DNA of 50,031 bases from Gracilaria vermiculophylla (GCA_019155205.2 JAHNZQ020000092.1:142900-192930), one strand, 5' to 3'; shown: positions 1 through 11,528, counted from the first letter of the stretch. Made by a program: numbers and translations. Notes: a model not told the origin generated them from the sequence alone.

Positions 1-1
1 G

Positions 2-607
2 AATCTGATTTGTCAAACTGCTCGGAACTCCTCAACCAATATAAAAACAAGCAAAGCCTCTGAAGTCCTTGAGGCCCTGTCACGTCAAAAGAGAAAGATG
101 GAAAACAATCAACCTCTGCCCCCCGCGATGACCCTTCAGCTCGACGCCGCCCGTTCGTTCTACTCTCCTATCTCCCTTGGAGGACAACGAATGCTTCTAT
201 GGTTTGAAGATATATCCGACGATCTCTGAGTAAAATTTCGCTTGGCTTGGGCGTCTTGCCATATCTGTTATGCTTTCCTTCAACTCCGTGGTCCATTCTT
301 GACCGAAGAGAAGGCTGAAATTCTGCAGAAACTGTTCAACGTGTACGATAATGGCATCCTGAACTCCATCGAAGAACAGTTCATACTTTTCCTCTTTACT
401 TACATTGTCTCTCAGTATGGTCACTTAGAACCTGACTCACGTGATACTTTCCTGAACACTGTCGAATCTGCCTTGATCCAGATTGAAGAAGAGGGGGATA
501 CCGTTGACTTTTCCATGGATTTTGAACCTCATGCCAGTATGGTTATGTTTCCCAATCCGCCTGGTATTCTTGAACTTAACTCTTTGCCTAATGGAAACTC
601 CAACTAG
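2..607 (+). pseudogene. Unidentified coding remnant, one in-frame stop
   Basis: One reading frame is open from base 2 to a TGA at 227-229, then open again to a TAG at 605-607, about 200 codons in all. The first Met codon is at 98 and the frame already runs in from the window edge, so the true start may lie outside. The product is acidic and mostly helix-like in its second half, with a CHIC pair just after the stop. I recognise no domain. It ends about 25 bases before a purine-rich tract (632-642) and 40 bases before a putative LTR, which would fit the last frame of a retroelement. A host gene fragment is the alternative. No function is assigned. Confidence 0.4.
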
Positions 608-646
608 TGACGAGCCGGGACGACTCTACTTTATGGGGGAAGTGAT

Positions 647-747
647 GTTAGGATTTACATTTTTTTATACTTTTATTATATGAATCATGAGTAATAGACT
701 TGATATTATATCGTTCACGTTCTCACCATTGACCCAGTGTTCTAACA
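647..747 (+). repeat. Putative short LTR (TGTTAG...CTAACA), solo or 3' copy
   Basis: A 101-base AT-rich block begins TGTTAG and ends CTAACA. The inverted ends extend outward to 8 bases (GATGTTAG 644-651, CTAACATC 742-749). It is preceded by a purine-rich tract, TATGGGGGAAG (632-642), as expected just upstream of a 3' LTR. Homology to the family F gag copy begins immediately to its right. There is no second copy in the window, so LTR status is an inference from the ends and the purine tract. Confidence 0.4.
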
Positions 748-3115
748 TCCAGCCGCCGATTCTGCGCCAACGGAGCAGACGGCTTCTCCCCCTTTCCTAA
801 AAGCGACCTCTGTGGAGCTGGGGTTTGATGGTAAGGAGCCACCCGGAGCCTCTTCGCGTGGCCGTGAGGATTTTCCTGGTTGAAGAGGGGCTGAGCTCCA
901 GTCGGGGACGGCTGCTGCAGTTTTGCATCGAGCTGCGACATGTTCCCTAAGGTGCAACCGGTTTGGATACTGGCACCTGCGTTGCTGGCGCAAGTGACTG
1001 TAGAACAGGCTGCACTCCTAGTGGAGCGCGGTAACCTTAGTTTCCTTGAGGAGAGCGGATGTCGCGACACGCGGATCGATAACTTCCCCTCTCCGTTGAT
1101 ATGTCCTTCAGGTCCTGGAAGTTCTATTCCCGTTCCTGCAGGATGGCGGCACTCATTGACGGGGTGGGATTCATAGACTATACTGGCTCTCGAGACAAGC
1201 AAATCCTGCAAGGCGGTGGGTAGCCTCGAGGGTTTGTAAATCGGATGCTCCTGAACGATCCTGCCGAAGCGTATGAAGTGGGAGACGAGGCTGCCCTCAT
1301 CCTAGACGGTGCTCCCTGAGATGAGGCGTATGTGAGGGCAAGGGCCTCTTGCTTTTTCACGAGCGTGAGCTCGTCGACCTCTTCCGAGGTGCTGTAGTCC
1401 AACTTCAGGGCAGATGCCCGGCTACTTCTTGAGGCCGTCTGTTTGTGCGAAAGTGGAGCGTGGCTGCTACGAGCGGCATGGTGGGTATTCCCATAGAATT
1501 CCCCGAAACGCGCTAGCTCCGAATAGGTAGTCTTTGGGTGCGTTGTTAGGTGATTACGCACCATCGCGCGGATCGACGAAAGGAGTCCCTCGACAAACAA
1601 CGACTTCAACCGCCGTTCGGAGTACACGTTCTCAAACGGTAGGGCCTACTTTCACAGCTTCTCTGAGAACTCCGTTTCGGTAATTCCCGTGTTTTGCCTA
1701 TAGGAGGTGACTTCAGCTTCAGCATCGGCTATCACCTCGTCCGTGGCGTACCTTTTCAGGATAAAACTCACCACCTCCGGGTACGTCGTCAAGATCTCCG
1801 TTTCAAGATCATCCACATTGGTGCTCTCCCGCGTTAGGCGCTGCTGCACCAGCCACTGCGCTTGGCCCGTGAGGTAGAATTGAAAGCACCATTCGGCGGC
1901 ACCTTCATAACCACCATTGGTATTACACTCTAAACAGAAGCGTGTGAGAAAATTCAACACCGAGATGGGGTCTTCGCCTGAGAGGGAGTGCTTCTTCATT
2001 TTAATATCCATGCGGCACTGGAACTTAGTGAGTGGTTTAGCGACCGACGTATCCTAAAGAGTAAAGCGATCATTCAACCTGTAAGTGTCATAATCCGCCA
2101 CTTTGGCGGAGAGGTCGTTCAGCGAGACCACCTTCCTGACCCTTTTGCTTTTCTCCTTTGGAGGTATACTGTCCTCTGAGCTGGAGCTGTTTACGAATTC
2201 GGAGTCTGATGTTCTATCCGAATCCGTGTCTCGCTTCCTTCTTTTCTCACTGCATTTCTTTCTGCGTCTTTCATTTAGGTGGTTTGGGTGACTAAAGATA
2301 CCCCCGTTATCGTGATCCACATGGGAAGTATCCTGTTCTTCTCTTCTTGGGTGAATTCCTTCACGACCGGTATGCCATCCTCCTCCGCAGGGCGTCAGGT
2401 CGAAACAGTGTATAGCAAGATTCCCGAGGTGGTCCCATTTCCCTACGGCAGTATCCTTTGCTCTTCTGGCGTGGAAGCATCTTGTCCTTCTCTGCCAGGG
2501 GTCACCTTAGGTGTAGATAGAGAGAACCTGTCCTGTACGGAAAAATAACTTTGAAATCCGGCTGCCAGGAGCAGCTGCGTAGTTTGAGAACGAACCTCAG
2601 CACGGATGACATCTGAGATAACCTAAAGGAAGGGGTCAGAATCCATCAAAGCATCCGCAGCACGGTGAGCGCTCTCCGTTGCAATTTCCTGCATAAGGAC
2701 GTGGCGGTGCGCTCCGAAGTGAGCTTAAATACCTGCAGGTATTCTTTCGAAGAGCTCTTGTGAGCGCCAGTCCGTAAGGCGTGGGGCAAGTGACTCCAGG
2801 AGGAGGTAGCCCCCAGGTGTTCCCGTCCCTGCAGATCCTGACGTGGCGGGTGCGATGCCGAGTGCGGTTCTTCAACCTCCACATCGGCATTCTCCAGAGG
2901 TGTCGCGGGGGATTCCGCCTGCCTCCGATCATGAACTCTCCTCAAGAAATCCTGAAACGCTACACAGAGGAGCCAGGATTCCGAGGGAGACTTTCAGGGT
3001 CCTCCAGTCTGGTGGTCATCTCCTGGGGAGCGCTGCGCGTGCTAAGCCTACCACTGGAGCCGGTTGCTTGAGGATCCTGTAGGGGGGTGTCCATTGGGGG
3101 TTCTGAGGGACCCAT
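748..3115 (-). pseudogene. gag: Family F gag, frameshifted copy
   Basis: The start is the ATG at 3115, matching the gag start of the 30302-40747 copy (both begin M-x-P-S-E-P-P). Identifiable blocks on the minus strand are an N-terminal helical part (3115-2646), a basic and serine-rich linker (2320-2054), the capsid-like core (2011-1652, with GEDPISVLNFLTRF), and a C-terminal part (1627-723) with a cysteine pair CRIC after GYPPP, the remnant of a zinc-knuckle-like motif. Frames change between blocks, and TGA and TAG codons sit near 1650. Where the other copy has stops this copy often has sense codons (for example Gln), so the two copies decayed independently. Confidence 0.85.
789..795 (-). promoter_or_regulatory. 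Candidate -1 ribosomal frameshift heptamer at gag-pol overlap
   Basis: On the minus strand the gag frame reads GGA AAG GGG GAG, which contains A AAG GGG in the X XXY YYZ phase. The pol frame (VAFRKGGEAVCSV, no stop through this point) is -1 relative to gag. The same heptamer and phase are present at 33266-33272 in the other copy. Confidence 0.5.
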
Positions 3116-3257
3116 TGAGGAGTAGGTCGGAGGTAAATTTCTTCCACTTCCGAATCACCTTCAGGAAGAACTCCACGGTTGGGGTCCGATCGTTGCTAAT
3201 TAGAAAAACGGTTCTGTTGCAACTTTAGTGAATCTTTTAAGAAACTGACCTTCTTCG

Positions 3258-3268
3258 TCGGGAGACCA
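3258..3268 (-). other. Primer binding site of family F element
   Basis: On the minus strand TGGTCTCCCGA begins two bases after the LTR end. The same 11 bases sit two bases after the LTR end of the copy at 30857. It starts with TGG as expected for pairing with a tRNA 3' CCA. I cannot name the tRNA. Confidence 0.65.
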
Positions 3269-3270
3269 TT

Positions 3271-3825
3271 TGTGGTACTTTCAGTCCTCCTTTCGAGGTA
3301 GTGGAGCACAATGTCCGTTAAGAGTTTTTGTTGACTCCAAAGGTGCGCGTTCCAAAAGTTTGTCTCCGGTATTTGCTGCCGCGAGCCGCGGGAACTCTTT
3401 AAAAAGGATCCACAAACACCAAGCGGAGGGAGAGGTTCTCTGCGTGGACAATGCTCCCACAGGCGGTGCCTTCATACGACCTGGGGATCTGCGGCTTAGA
3501 AACCTGCGGATGATGGACGAGAGTCTACAACCAGAAAAGTAGATTGAGACCCAAGGATGCTTGGGTTTACTTCCCCCAAAGGTGGCGCTCGACCGGCAAA
3601 TTAGTTATTAAGCCGGGAGCCCGCCTCGGCAGGTCTCACTACGGTAGTAATTACCCGCGCAAATTAACTAAAATAAATATAAATTCTACCGTCCCTTAAA
3701 GATACTGTAGCGCACGCGGGCGGAATTATGCATCACGTGGCTTAGTTAATAAAATACGAGACCAACTTGGGAATATCACTCCATGAAGCCAAACAACCCT
3801 TATTCCTTAGGAGCCACTGTACTAC
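3271..3825 (-). repeat. Family F LTR (5' LTR of the truncated minus copy)
   Basis: 555 bases, reading TGTAGTACAGTGG... to ...GTACCACA on the minus strand. It is homologous along its length to the LTRs at 30302-30854 and 40194-40747. The base run to its right (TTCTC) gives no target duplication to compare because the other end of the element is lost. Confidence 0.9.
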
Positions 3826-6627
3826 ATTCTCGTCATCTTTTACCTTCCTTTCTTTTGCCTTCGTTGTCTTCGCGTTGTGAGCTGTTTTCCCGAAGAATTT
3901 TGTACTCTACTCTCTGGAGCAAATCGCTCGCGGTGGAATACTCAGTGGAAATTCTCATAGAAAAATACCTCAGGAGCTGGTTGTAAATCAATAATATAAT
4001 ATAGCTTCGAAGCTCGGATCTGGATAAATTTGTATATGTTTTTGGCGCCGCGCCGACTTTTTATGTGCGCCAGATGCGATCCATCCTTCTGACCCGCCGT
4101 ATGGGTGCTCCCCCAAAAATTACGTACCAAAGTAGATACTGTACAGACCGTATTATAGAGTAGGTCTAAATCTAAATGCAGTGCCATGCCAGTACTTAGG
4201 CTATATCTTGCAGTCGATGCATCTGGTACATTGATGTGAAACGGGTTTGGTTTTCAGTTCTTTCGCCTTGCGGAGCGTCAGCCTTCTCGCAGGTATACAA
4301 CGTATAGGACAGAGTACTCCCTCGTCTTGCATCACCGAGGAAAGGCATCCATCTACTGGTTTGGATCTGGTTTCATACAGTGTCCTGTTCTATTGCTTTC
4401 ACTGTAGTCCACCCCGTCTTCAGTACTTCCTCGCTGTTGCGCTTTTTCTTTCCATTATTCATTGCGTCGGTATCTCCCTTGTTTTTCCTGCAATTTGTTT
4501 TTCTTTTCCCTTTTTTTGGTGTTTTCGCTTTTCGGATCTTTCCATCTCCACTTCGATTCGCTGTAGAGCGAATCATTCTAAAGTTTGTCTCTCAAGGCGT
4601 TCACTATCTCCCTCTCTTGGGGAGATAGTCTCAGAAGATCAGCACTCCGGACATTTACTAGACAGGCGTACCCCTGCAGGTGTGACTGGAAATACCAAGA
4701 AGGCTGAGGTGTGAAGGACACTAGTAGGGAAGATACTGAAAATAGTATAGGCAAAGGGAAGTAGCAGGAAAACGTGAGGAGATTAAAACGCGATGAAAGA
4801 CTGGGGTTTAGGGGTAAGGGGTTTCGGGTTTTAATTGGAATTTGAATTAGAAATTGGAATTGGAAAAAGATCGCATCAGGAAACAAGAATCCAACACGGG
4901 GAGAGAAACTGCAACGAGAATAAAATAGAGTAATTTATAATAGCACAGAGAAAGCAGAGAGTGGAGGCCTCTCCTCTGTGACGTAAAACGGGTGATTATT
5001 CCTGCTATAAGACGTATCCGCGCGAGGAGGATGACTACCCGCTAGTCAAAAAGACTGAGAGCCGAACTATGTGGATTTTATTGTAAAAGGCGCGTCGACT
5101 GCGAGATGTCGCCTAAATAATGAGACTGCGCCACATTTCAATTTGGCCCTGCTCTACAGCACGATCACTACATTATCTACAGTAGCCATATTACTTCTCT
5201 ACGAGAGTTTTCACTAAATATTCCAGCACGAGTGGTTTGCACTTCGTATATCCCTTCGTTAGTGTCGAGACATCCAAAAGTTTTGCGCAAGAAGTGGAAA
5301 CACAACAGCAGAAAACTCGGCATAAGTACCTCCGAAATTTCGATTTCATGCCATCCGGCGTCTTTACCTAGTTCTTCTACCCTTCGGGACGCAAAAGCAG
5401 TAAGGTTAACTTTGTAGAAAAACAAATAGGCTTTGAGGATCATGAATTCAAACATAAGTTTTACGGCAGATCGCTCAAAGATGAACAGGAGCTGAAATAG
5501 TAAATTCAGCAGGCATCGGCGGTTCCGGACCCAATACCGGGATATCCTTCATTGCCGATTCCGAGATCAGATTGTCAGCCATCTTCAGTACTCTCGCACA
5601 TCGCGACCGTTGCAGGGTGGAACTCCTAACAATCAGTTCCGATTATGGTAACTACCTCTGAACGGTTCTCTTTTTCAACCCTCTAAATCCATGGTGCTTG
5701 CGAGGATACGTGTCTGTTCGCCAGAATGCCATGGTTTCATCCCCACATGGGTTGGGAAAAAGCGCTCATCGACTTATATGTATTCGACGGAGAACTGCCA
5801 ATCGGATTTGACAGAGATATGGTCAACTTCTTTGATTGGAAGATATGCATCCCTGTGTAGCCATATTTCATGGCCCTGAATAGTTCCAGACTTGGATATA
5901 AGGAATGAGGTCAGGCTCTTGCAGGCATGCTCATGTTGAATGAGGTCCGTCTCACGAGAGCGTGCTCTTTCGAGAAGCTGTTCTCCAGAAAATACAACTT
6001 TGATTCGTCGAGGTACCGTATCTACGGAAAAATCTCATGCGGAGAGAATTTGGCAGCCTACGAGCCACTAACTAAATTCTCACACCATCCGATTAAACAG
6101 GACATCTTTCTGTAGCGAGGACTAATTTTGCGAGCAGAGCTCCGGTATTTGTACCGTCCGATTCATCGTGGTCCTTTTTCGACCTTCTCCGGTTTTAACA
6201 CAAAGCCCAGTCCCGCCTTGAGTTTTTGATTCCCGATAAGAACCTAGAAGTCGAGCGCCTCCATTCGAGACCTCTTCAAGTGCGCTACATCGCACTTGCT
6301 CAGAGGTACAGTCATTTTTAAGGTACCACGGGGGGTATTGTATATCTTTTGGTGTGTTTGACGTGTATAGGTTCGTGACGTATTAGCTCTCTGAATTTGT
6401 TGTATCGGACGCTTTTGATCAAGAAGTGGGCCTCTTGGTTTGCAACGTTTTTTCTTTGGAAGGCGTACGATACGAATAGTACATGTAACCTTCCTCCGAA
6501 TATTCACCATAACATCCGGGGTCTGAATATATATATCTTGCTCGGGTCTGCGGACGACGAAAAGAAAGTCCAACATCTGGTCAACATCGTTGACTAGGCT
6601 AACTTGGACTCCCTCCCCGCGTAAAAC
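3826..6627. other. Unassigned interval, possible old coding remnants
   Basis: I recognise no LTR, tRNA or known domain. There is a pyrimidine-rich stretch around 4420-4520. Short open frames occur on both strands (for example 5177-5455 minus and 6244-6660 minus), but none has a recognisable motif. The frame at 5687-6115 is listed separately. The copia element at 6628-11528 interrupts this interval, so its original continuation would be 11529-12596. Confidence 0.5.
5687..6115 (+). pseudogene. Possible coding remnant, unidentified
   Basis: One frame runs from just after a TAA at 5684 to a TAG ending at 6115 with only two internal stops (near 5855 and 5903), about 143 codons. The first part (LFARMPWFHPHMGWEKALID) and the last part (NFDSSRYRIYGKISCGENLA) have a protein-like composition. 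The opposite strand is also fairly open here, so coding is not certain. I recognise no family. It may be part of an old element split by the copia insertion that follows. Confidence 0.25.
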
Positions 6628-6899
6628 TGTTGTAGAAGCAAGTAGAACCTTCTTGAACAAAGCACACAGATAAAAGAATCTGGAAACTTCTGGAAGATTC
6701 TATAGAAGAACATAATCTGCATTTCTATTGGTTATATTAGAAAAGATATAGAACTATTCTACACAGAAGAAATGATGTAGGGCACTATATAAGTACGGTT
6801 CTACGTTTGATTGAAGAAAGAAGTCAAGCCGAGTGTTTAAGATAAAAGGAGGATTGTGTTTATTTAAGTATATCAAAGCATTGTACTGGACAACCTTCA
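6628..6899 (+). repeat. 5' LTR of copia element
   Basis: Starts TGTTGTAGAAGC and ends CA. It contains the TATA-like TATATAAG at 6786-6793, and the segment after it (CAAGCCGAGTGTTTAAGAT) is shared with the 3' LTR and with the copy at 29101-29380. Confidence 0.85.
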
Positions 6900-6901
6900 T
6901 T

Positions 6902-6918
6902 TGGTTATGGTGCTAGCC
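6902..6918 (+). other. Half-initiator-tRNA primer binding site (degenerate)
   Basis: TGGTTATGGTGCTAGCC follows the LTR by two bases. The related copy at 29083-29098 (minus) has GGTTATGGGCCCAG, which complements the anticodon arm of initiator tRNA-Met. Drosophila copia is known to use that internal site. Confidence 0.65.
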
Positions 6919-7376
6919 TAGGCATGAGCTATTTGTCGTCGATAGTACAACTACTTTAAAGACAAGCTATCCAGTGAAGCGCTGAACAACGTCGTGGAAG
7001 TTCAGCGAAGTGAAAACATCGAAGAATTTATCAACTCCGGCATCAGAAAAATTAGGAATTTTTGAAAATTACTGCACTGTATGTACTGTGCAGAGAAAAC
7101 AACATCGTTGGGAAATCAGAATTTGGCAGAATCCGAAGGAATCAGAACTTTTCGAAAACTCTTGTCCTGTACATCACATAATCGTTCAATATCGTTCACA
7201 ACTGGAATAATAGGAACCAGAAAAATCAAAATGTCCTGAAAATTCCTGTACTGGACATTAAACAAACGTTGAAATTTGTTTCGAACAAAACTCAAAGAAA
7301 ATTGCTTTTGTCAAAAACCGTACAAGGACAGATAACTTTATTCATTGAAACAACTCGAAAACATATTGATGCAACC

Positions 7377-8090
7377 ATGGAAACAGAGAATAGAAGCTTG
7401 TTCGAAATCGAGAAACTAAACGGAGAAAATTATTTCTCGTGGAAATTTCGCATGACAAATAATCTAAAGAAAAATAAGTTTTTGAAAACAGTAAATGCAG
7501 AAGAAAATAATGCTGTTCTAAGTGAAAAAGCATTAACTGATATTTGTTTATCAGTGGAAAATAATGAAGGACTATCTGTTGAATCCTGTGAAACTGGAAG
7601 AAAACCCTGGGAAAAATTATCAGAAGTTTACGAAAACAAAGGTATGTCAAACAAAATGGATATTGAAGAACAATATCAGTCTAAGCAGCTTTCGAAATAA
7701 TCTGAATAAGAACATCTTGAAGAACTGAAACATTTAAAGACAAAACTACAACAGCTTGAAATACAAAAGTGTAAAGAAGAATATATAAGGAGACTTTAAA
7801 GAAGTTCCCGAAAAGCCATGAAAGCCTGGTTGTGACTTTGGAAATCATCCCAAAAATTTTAAGTGTTGAAGAAATACAAGCTAGAATACTAAGTAAGGAG
7901 TAAAGGAAAAGGAAAAACGACTCAAATGAAATATATGGCTTACTAATGCCAGGAAAGTCTCCTCACAAGCAAAGACAGGGCTTCAATTTCAAATGCCATC
8001 TCTGTAAGAAATAAAGGCACAAAATTGCCAGTTGTTGTAAACGCATAACCGATCAAAATAAACCTTCCTCTTGAAAGGAACAGATGAAAA
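7377..8090 (+). pseudogene. gag: Copia gag, broken
   Basis: The start ATG at 7377 opens METENRSLFEIEKLNGENYF, the typical copia gag opening with NYFSWKFRM. The first frame stops at 7698-7700. Homology continues with frame changes (ELKHLKTKLQQLE) to a zinc knuckle at about 7994-8035 that reads C-HL-C-KK-stop-R-H-KIAS-C, a CX2CX4HX4C motif with a stop in it. The minus-strand copy at 28167-28848 shows the unbroken form. Confidence 0.85.
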
Positions 8091-8099
8091 CAGTGGAAC

Positions 8100-9480
8100 A
8101 TTTTTAATGGCGGATAGTGATCCGGCAAAAATATTAGGAACAGGGTACTCAGATTCTGGTGAATCACTTCATACTTAATGACAAATAACAAAAATTGGTT
8201 TACAGAAAATAATATTCAAAATATTGAACGTATTGCAATAAGGCTTAGAGACGGAACAACAGTGTACTCTACCAAGAAAGGAAATGTTGATATGGAAATA
8301 TTACAAAATGGAAAACTATTGCGTATCCTAGTCCAAGATGTACTGTATGTGCCAGAAATTGCAACAAATATATATTCTATTGAGCAGATAGGTGAAAGAG
8401 GACACAGAATCTGTTTCAAGAATGATTTACGTTCCAAAATATTGAAAACTTCAAAAGAATTGCTATTCAAAATCATAAAAGACAATGGAATGCATAGCTT
8501 TAAAAGCTTAAGGGTTATCACATAGTTAAATTCAGCATATGGAGCCACTTTTACGGAAACAAATCTATGGCACGCAAGACAGGGACATCTCGGAAAAACT
8601 GTTTTGGAACAAATGATTTCTAACACAGTGGCCCATTGTCTACCACATAAGTTTGAAAAGGAAAACATAATTCATGCATAGGATGCGCTCTAGGACAAAT
8701 GAGTTCAAAATCATTTAACGTCTCAGGTAACTTTCGTTTCAATAATAAACTGGATCTCATACATACAGACATATGTGGCCCTATGAGCACTACATCAAGA
8801 AGAGGAAAATTGTATATCATTAATTTTATTGACGACTTCGCTAGAAAATCCTTTGTATATTTTCTAAAATCCAAATCGGAAGCTTTGAAGACGATAAAGA
8901 ATTTCGTCAGGATGATAGAAAACCAAAAAGGAAGAACTGTAAAAAGAATCAAAAGTGATCATGGAGGGGAATACATGTCTAAATCATTTCAAGATTGTTT
9001 ACGTGAAAAAGGAATACTCCATGAACCAACAGGATCATACTATTCCCAAGAGAACGAAATTGCAGAAAGAATAAACAGAACTCTTTGCGAAAAAGCAAGA
9101 TGTATGCTTTATTTCACAAGTTATTCCAAATCGTTTTGGGGAAAAGCAGTTCAAACAGCAAATGAAATAAGAAATATGCTACCGACAAAAATTCTTGGAA
9201 ATTGTACTCAATACCAAAAAGGTTTGGAAGAAAACCTGACGTCTCCAATTTACGTGTGTTTGGCTACAAAGCTTATGTTTTTATTCCAAATAGTGAAAAA
9301 AGCAAATGGGATTCAAAATCAATAGCCTGCATATTTCTTGGATATGACAACAAAAATTATCTTTTTATGGATAATGCAATAAAGAAGTTGATCATACGTG
9401 GAAAAGCAAAATTCATTGAAAATAGAATTGTGGAATCAAAAAATGTAGGAACAAATATTGATGATAACGTAGACACCTAA
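8100..9480 (+). pseudogene. pol: Copia protease and integrase region, broken
   Basis: The protease active site DSG is at 8152-8160 (YSDSGES) and the frame breaks just after it. 8178-8525 carries the protease C-terminal part (DVLYVPEIATNIYSIEQIGE). The GAG-pre-integrase block WHARQGHLGKTVLEQM follows at about 8565-8620. The integrase core at 8699-9325 keeps all three catalytic acids: D in HTDICGP, D in KSDHGGEY and E in SQENEIAERINRT. The conserved segment GYKAYVFIPNS, which follows the core, is in another frame at 9202-9480. The zinc-binding pair before the core is disturbed. Some motifs are intact, but the stretch cannot encode a continuous product. Confidence 0.85.
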
Positions 9481-9659
9481 TAACAAACTTTACTAGAATC
9501 ACACAGTTTGAACACCTCAAATGGTACAGAGATGGGACAAAATGAAAGAGAATCCGAAATATGCATCAAGAACAACAACAATTAAGAAGGAGCACGAGAA
9601 TTAGAAAATCGCCGACATGGCTCACATACAAACATGCAGAAGCTCAATAAAATACAAAT

Positions 9660-10425
9660 TCGTGGGCGACTATGATGCTTGCAGATAAAACGGAACCTAA
9701 AGCTTTTCAGGAAGCATTACTAGAAACCAAAACTAAATTATGGATAGAAGCTATAAAGAAAAGAAATGGAATCTCATTTTGAAAATGAAACTTGGATCTT
9801 GGTCCCTGAAACTTCTGACATGCATGTTCAACAGCCTAAGTGGGTTTTTAAAATAAAATTAAAAATCAAAAATCAAGAACAAATATTTAAAGCCAGATTG
9901 GTGTGTAAAGGATATCAACAAAAATATGTAGTCGAATATCTCGAAACATACGCAACTGTGCTAAGAATGTCTTCATTAAGAACACTACATGCTGTAGATT
10001 TGGAAGAAAAAATGTTTATCAGGAAACTGGATGTTCAAACGGCATTTTTAAATGGAGAACTTGACGAAGAAATATATATATATAGAACAACTGGAAGACT
10101 TTATTAATATAAAACATCCTGAGCATGTTTGTAAACTTCGAAAGTCAATTTAGGGCTTAAAAAAGCACCGAGAGCATGGTACAAATCCATTACTGATGTG
10201 CTGCAAAGAATGAATTTTAAAACATCTTTCGCAGATAAGGGAATCTTCTTTGGAATTTTGGAAGGAATAAAACTTTTTATCGCTGTGTATGTTGATGATA
10301 TCGCTACTGCTCGGGAATCAGAAGCCGCAATCTCTACAGTTATGCAAAAATTATCTTCCGCGTATAAAATGAAAGATCTTGGAAACCTTCGACATCTCCT
10401 TGGCATAGAAATTGATAAAAACTGA
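9660..10425 (+). pseudogene. pol: Copia reverse transcriptase, broken
   Basis: The frame 9766-10107 has the conserved WVFKIK, FKARLVCKGYQQ and LDVQTAFLNGELDEEIY blocks, with the first catalytic Asp in LDVQ. After a stop and frame change, 10198-10425 has the catalytic YVDD box intact (FIAVYVDDIA) and the KDLGNLRHLLGIEI block. The SLYGLKQAPRAWY box between them is degraded (around 10145-10185). Confidence 0.85.
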
Positions 10426-10437
10426 GAAAAAAGTAAC

Positions 10438-11157
10438 ATGAAGTTAATTCAACAAACCTATGCAACCCAAATTTTAACAAGATTTAATATGGACTTTTGT
10501 AAGGGTTTCAATATTCCAATGGAATCAAACATAATTTTAAAACCTGCAGAAGAAAAGTGCACAGAAATGAATAATCCTTATCGAGAACTCATGGAATCAA
10601 TTGTTTATTTGATACTTGGCACTAGACTAGAGTTGTGTTCTGCCATTGGAATTTTAAGCCAGTTTACAGAACAACACTCAGATGTTCACTGGAAAGCATG
10701 TAAAAGGGATTTACGCTATATACAGAGAACAAAAAACTATTTTCATCATTACCGTCGGACTTGGGATATAACTTTAATGGTATATAATGATTCAAGTTGG
10801 GGTGATACAATTAAGAGAAAATCAATTTCTGGACATGCAACATTTCACGGGATTTCTTCATTATCATGTAGAAGGAAACAAAGTTTTGTGGCCCTGTCCA
10901 CGACAGAGGCCGAACTAATCGCTCTAAATGAAGCTGTGAAAGAATTACAGTGGCTTTCGAAATTACTGAAAGAACTTAAATCAAATTTTAGTCTGCCTTT
11001 TACAGTTTATGTGGACAATCAAATGACTCTGCAACTGTCTAAAAAAATAAGGTGGACACGGAAAAGCAAAACAAATTTGAAATACGTTATTTCTATGTCC
11101 AAGATTGTTTGGAGAAAAATTACGTTCTATTGGAATACTGCCCTGCAGAAAACATGA
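10438..11157 (+). CDS. pol: Copia RNase H region, open frame of 239 codons
   Basis: The end of RT (YATQILTRFNMDFCKGFNIP) is followed by RNase H with YNDSSWGDTIKRKSISG, ALSTTEAELIALNEA and VYVDNQ, carrying the catalytic acids in D-S-S-W, E-A-E and Y-V-D. This is the longest unbroken frame of the element, but it is separated from RT by a TGA at 10423-10425 and so is not translated as part of a complete polyprotein. The C-terminal HIDxRYHFIR block is frameshifted around 11080-11120. Confidence 0.75.
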   Translation: MKLIQQTYATQILTRFNMDFCKGFNIPMESNIILKPAEEKCTEMNNPYRELMESIVYLILGTRLELCSAIGILSQFTEQHSDVHWKACKRDLRYIQRTKNYFHHYRRTWDITLMVYNDSSWGDTIKRKSISGHATFHGISSLSCRRKQSFVALSTTEAELIALNEAVKELQWLSKLLKELKSNFSLPFTVYVDNQMTLQLSKKIRWTRKSKTNLKYVISMSKIVWRKITFYWNTALQKT

Positions 11158-11242
11158 TTGCCAATATTTTTACAAAACCTTTGACAAAAGGCAAGCACGG
11201 AATGTTTTCACAAGGTTAGGGACTTCAAAATTCTTCTGCTTT

Positions 11243-11250
11243 AGAGAAGG
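11243..11250 (+). other. Polypurine tract of copia element
   Basis: AGAGAAGG lies directly before the 3' LTR and is the expected primer for plus-strand synthesis. Confidence 0.55.
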
Positions 11251-11528
11251 TATCGTAGAAGCAAGTAGAAGCTTTTTGAACAAAGTATACAGCTAGAAGG
11301 ATCTGGAAACGTCTAGAAGATTCGATATAAAAACATAATCTGCATTTTTATTTGTTCTAATAGAAAAGATATGGAACCACACTATATAGTAGAAATGTTG
11401 TACGGCACTATATAAGAACGGTTCTTGCACTACGTTTGACCGAAAAAAAAATTCAAGCCGAGTGTTTAAGATAAACGGAAGATTGCGTTTAGTTAAGTCT
11501 ATAACAGTATTGTACTGCAAAACTTACA
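11251..11528 (+). repeat. 3' LTR of copia element
   Basis: Homologous to 6628-6899 over its whole length, with clear divergence. The first dinucleotide is TA instead of TG. The TATA-like TATATAAG is at 11409-11416. It ends TTACA. Confidence 0.85.

Larger units (their letters stand above)
748..3825 (-). mobile_element. Family F Ty3/gypsy, 5' part only (5' LTR, PBS, gag), truncated
   Basis: Read on the minus strand this is the 5' LTR (3825 to 3271), primer site (3268) and gag (3115 to about 748) of the element found full length at 30302-40747. Homology stops around 748-755, just after the gag-pol frameshift site and before the protease. Everything downstream (protease to 3' LTR and the antisense gene) is missing. 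The break abuts the putative short LTR at 647-747, so truncation by that insertion or by a rearrangement is likely. Confidence 0.85.
6628..11528 (+). mobile_element. Ty1/copia LTR retrotransposon, full length, decayed
   Basis: 4.9 kb with two homologous LTRs (272 and 278 bases), a copia-type primer site, and gag, protease, integrase, RT and RNase H in the copia order (integrase before RT), then a purine tract and 3' LTR. Coding is broken by many stops and frameshifts. The flanks (AAAAC left, TTAAA right) do not give a clean 5-bp duplication. A second, better preserved copy of the same family lies at 28167-29380 on the other strand. Confidence 0.9.

Noticed and set aside
4247..4714. A 155-codon plus-strand frame, Phe/Ser/Leu-rich
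   Set aside because: It follows from a pyrimidine-rich tract. No motif and no conserved-looking segment.
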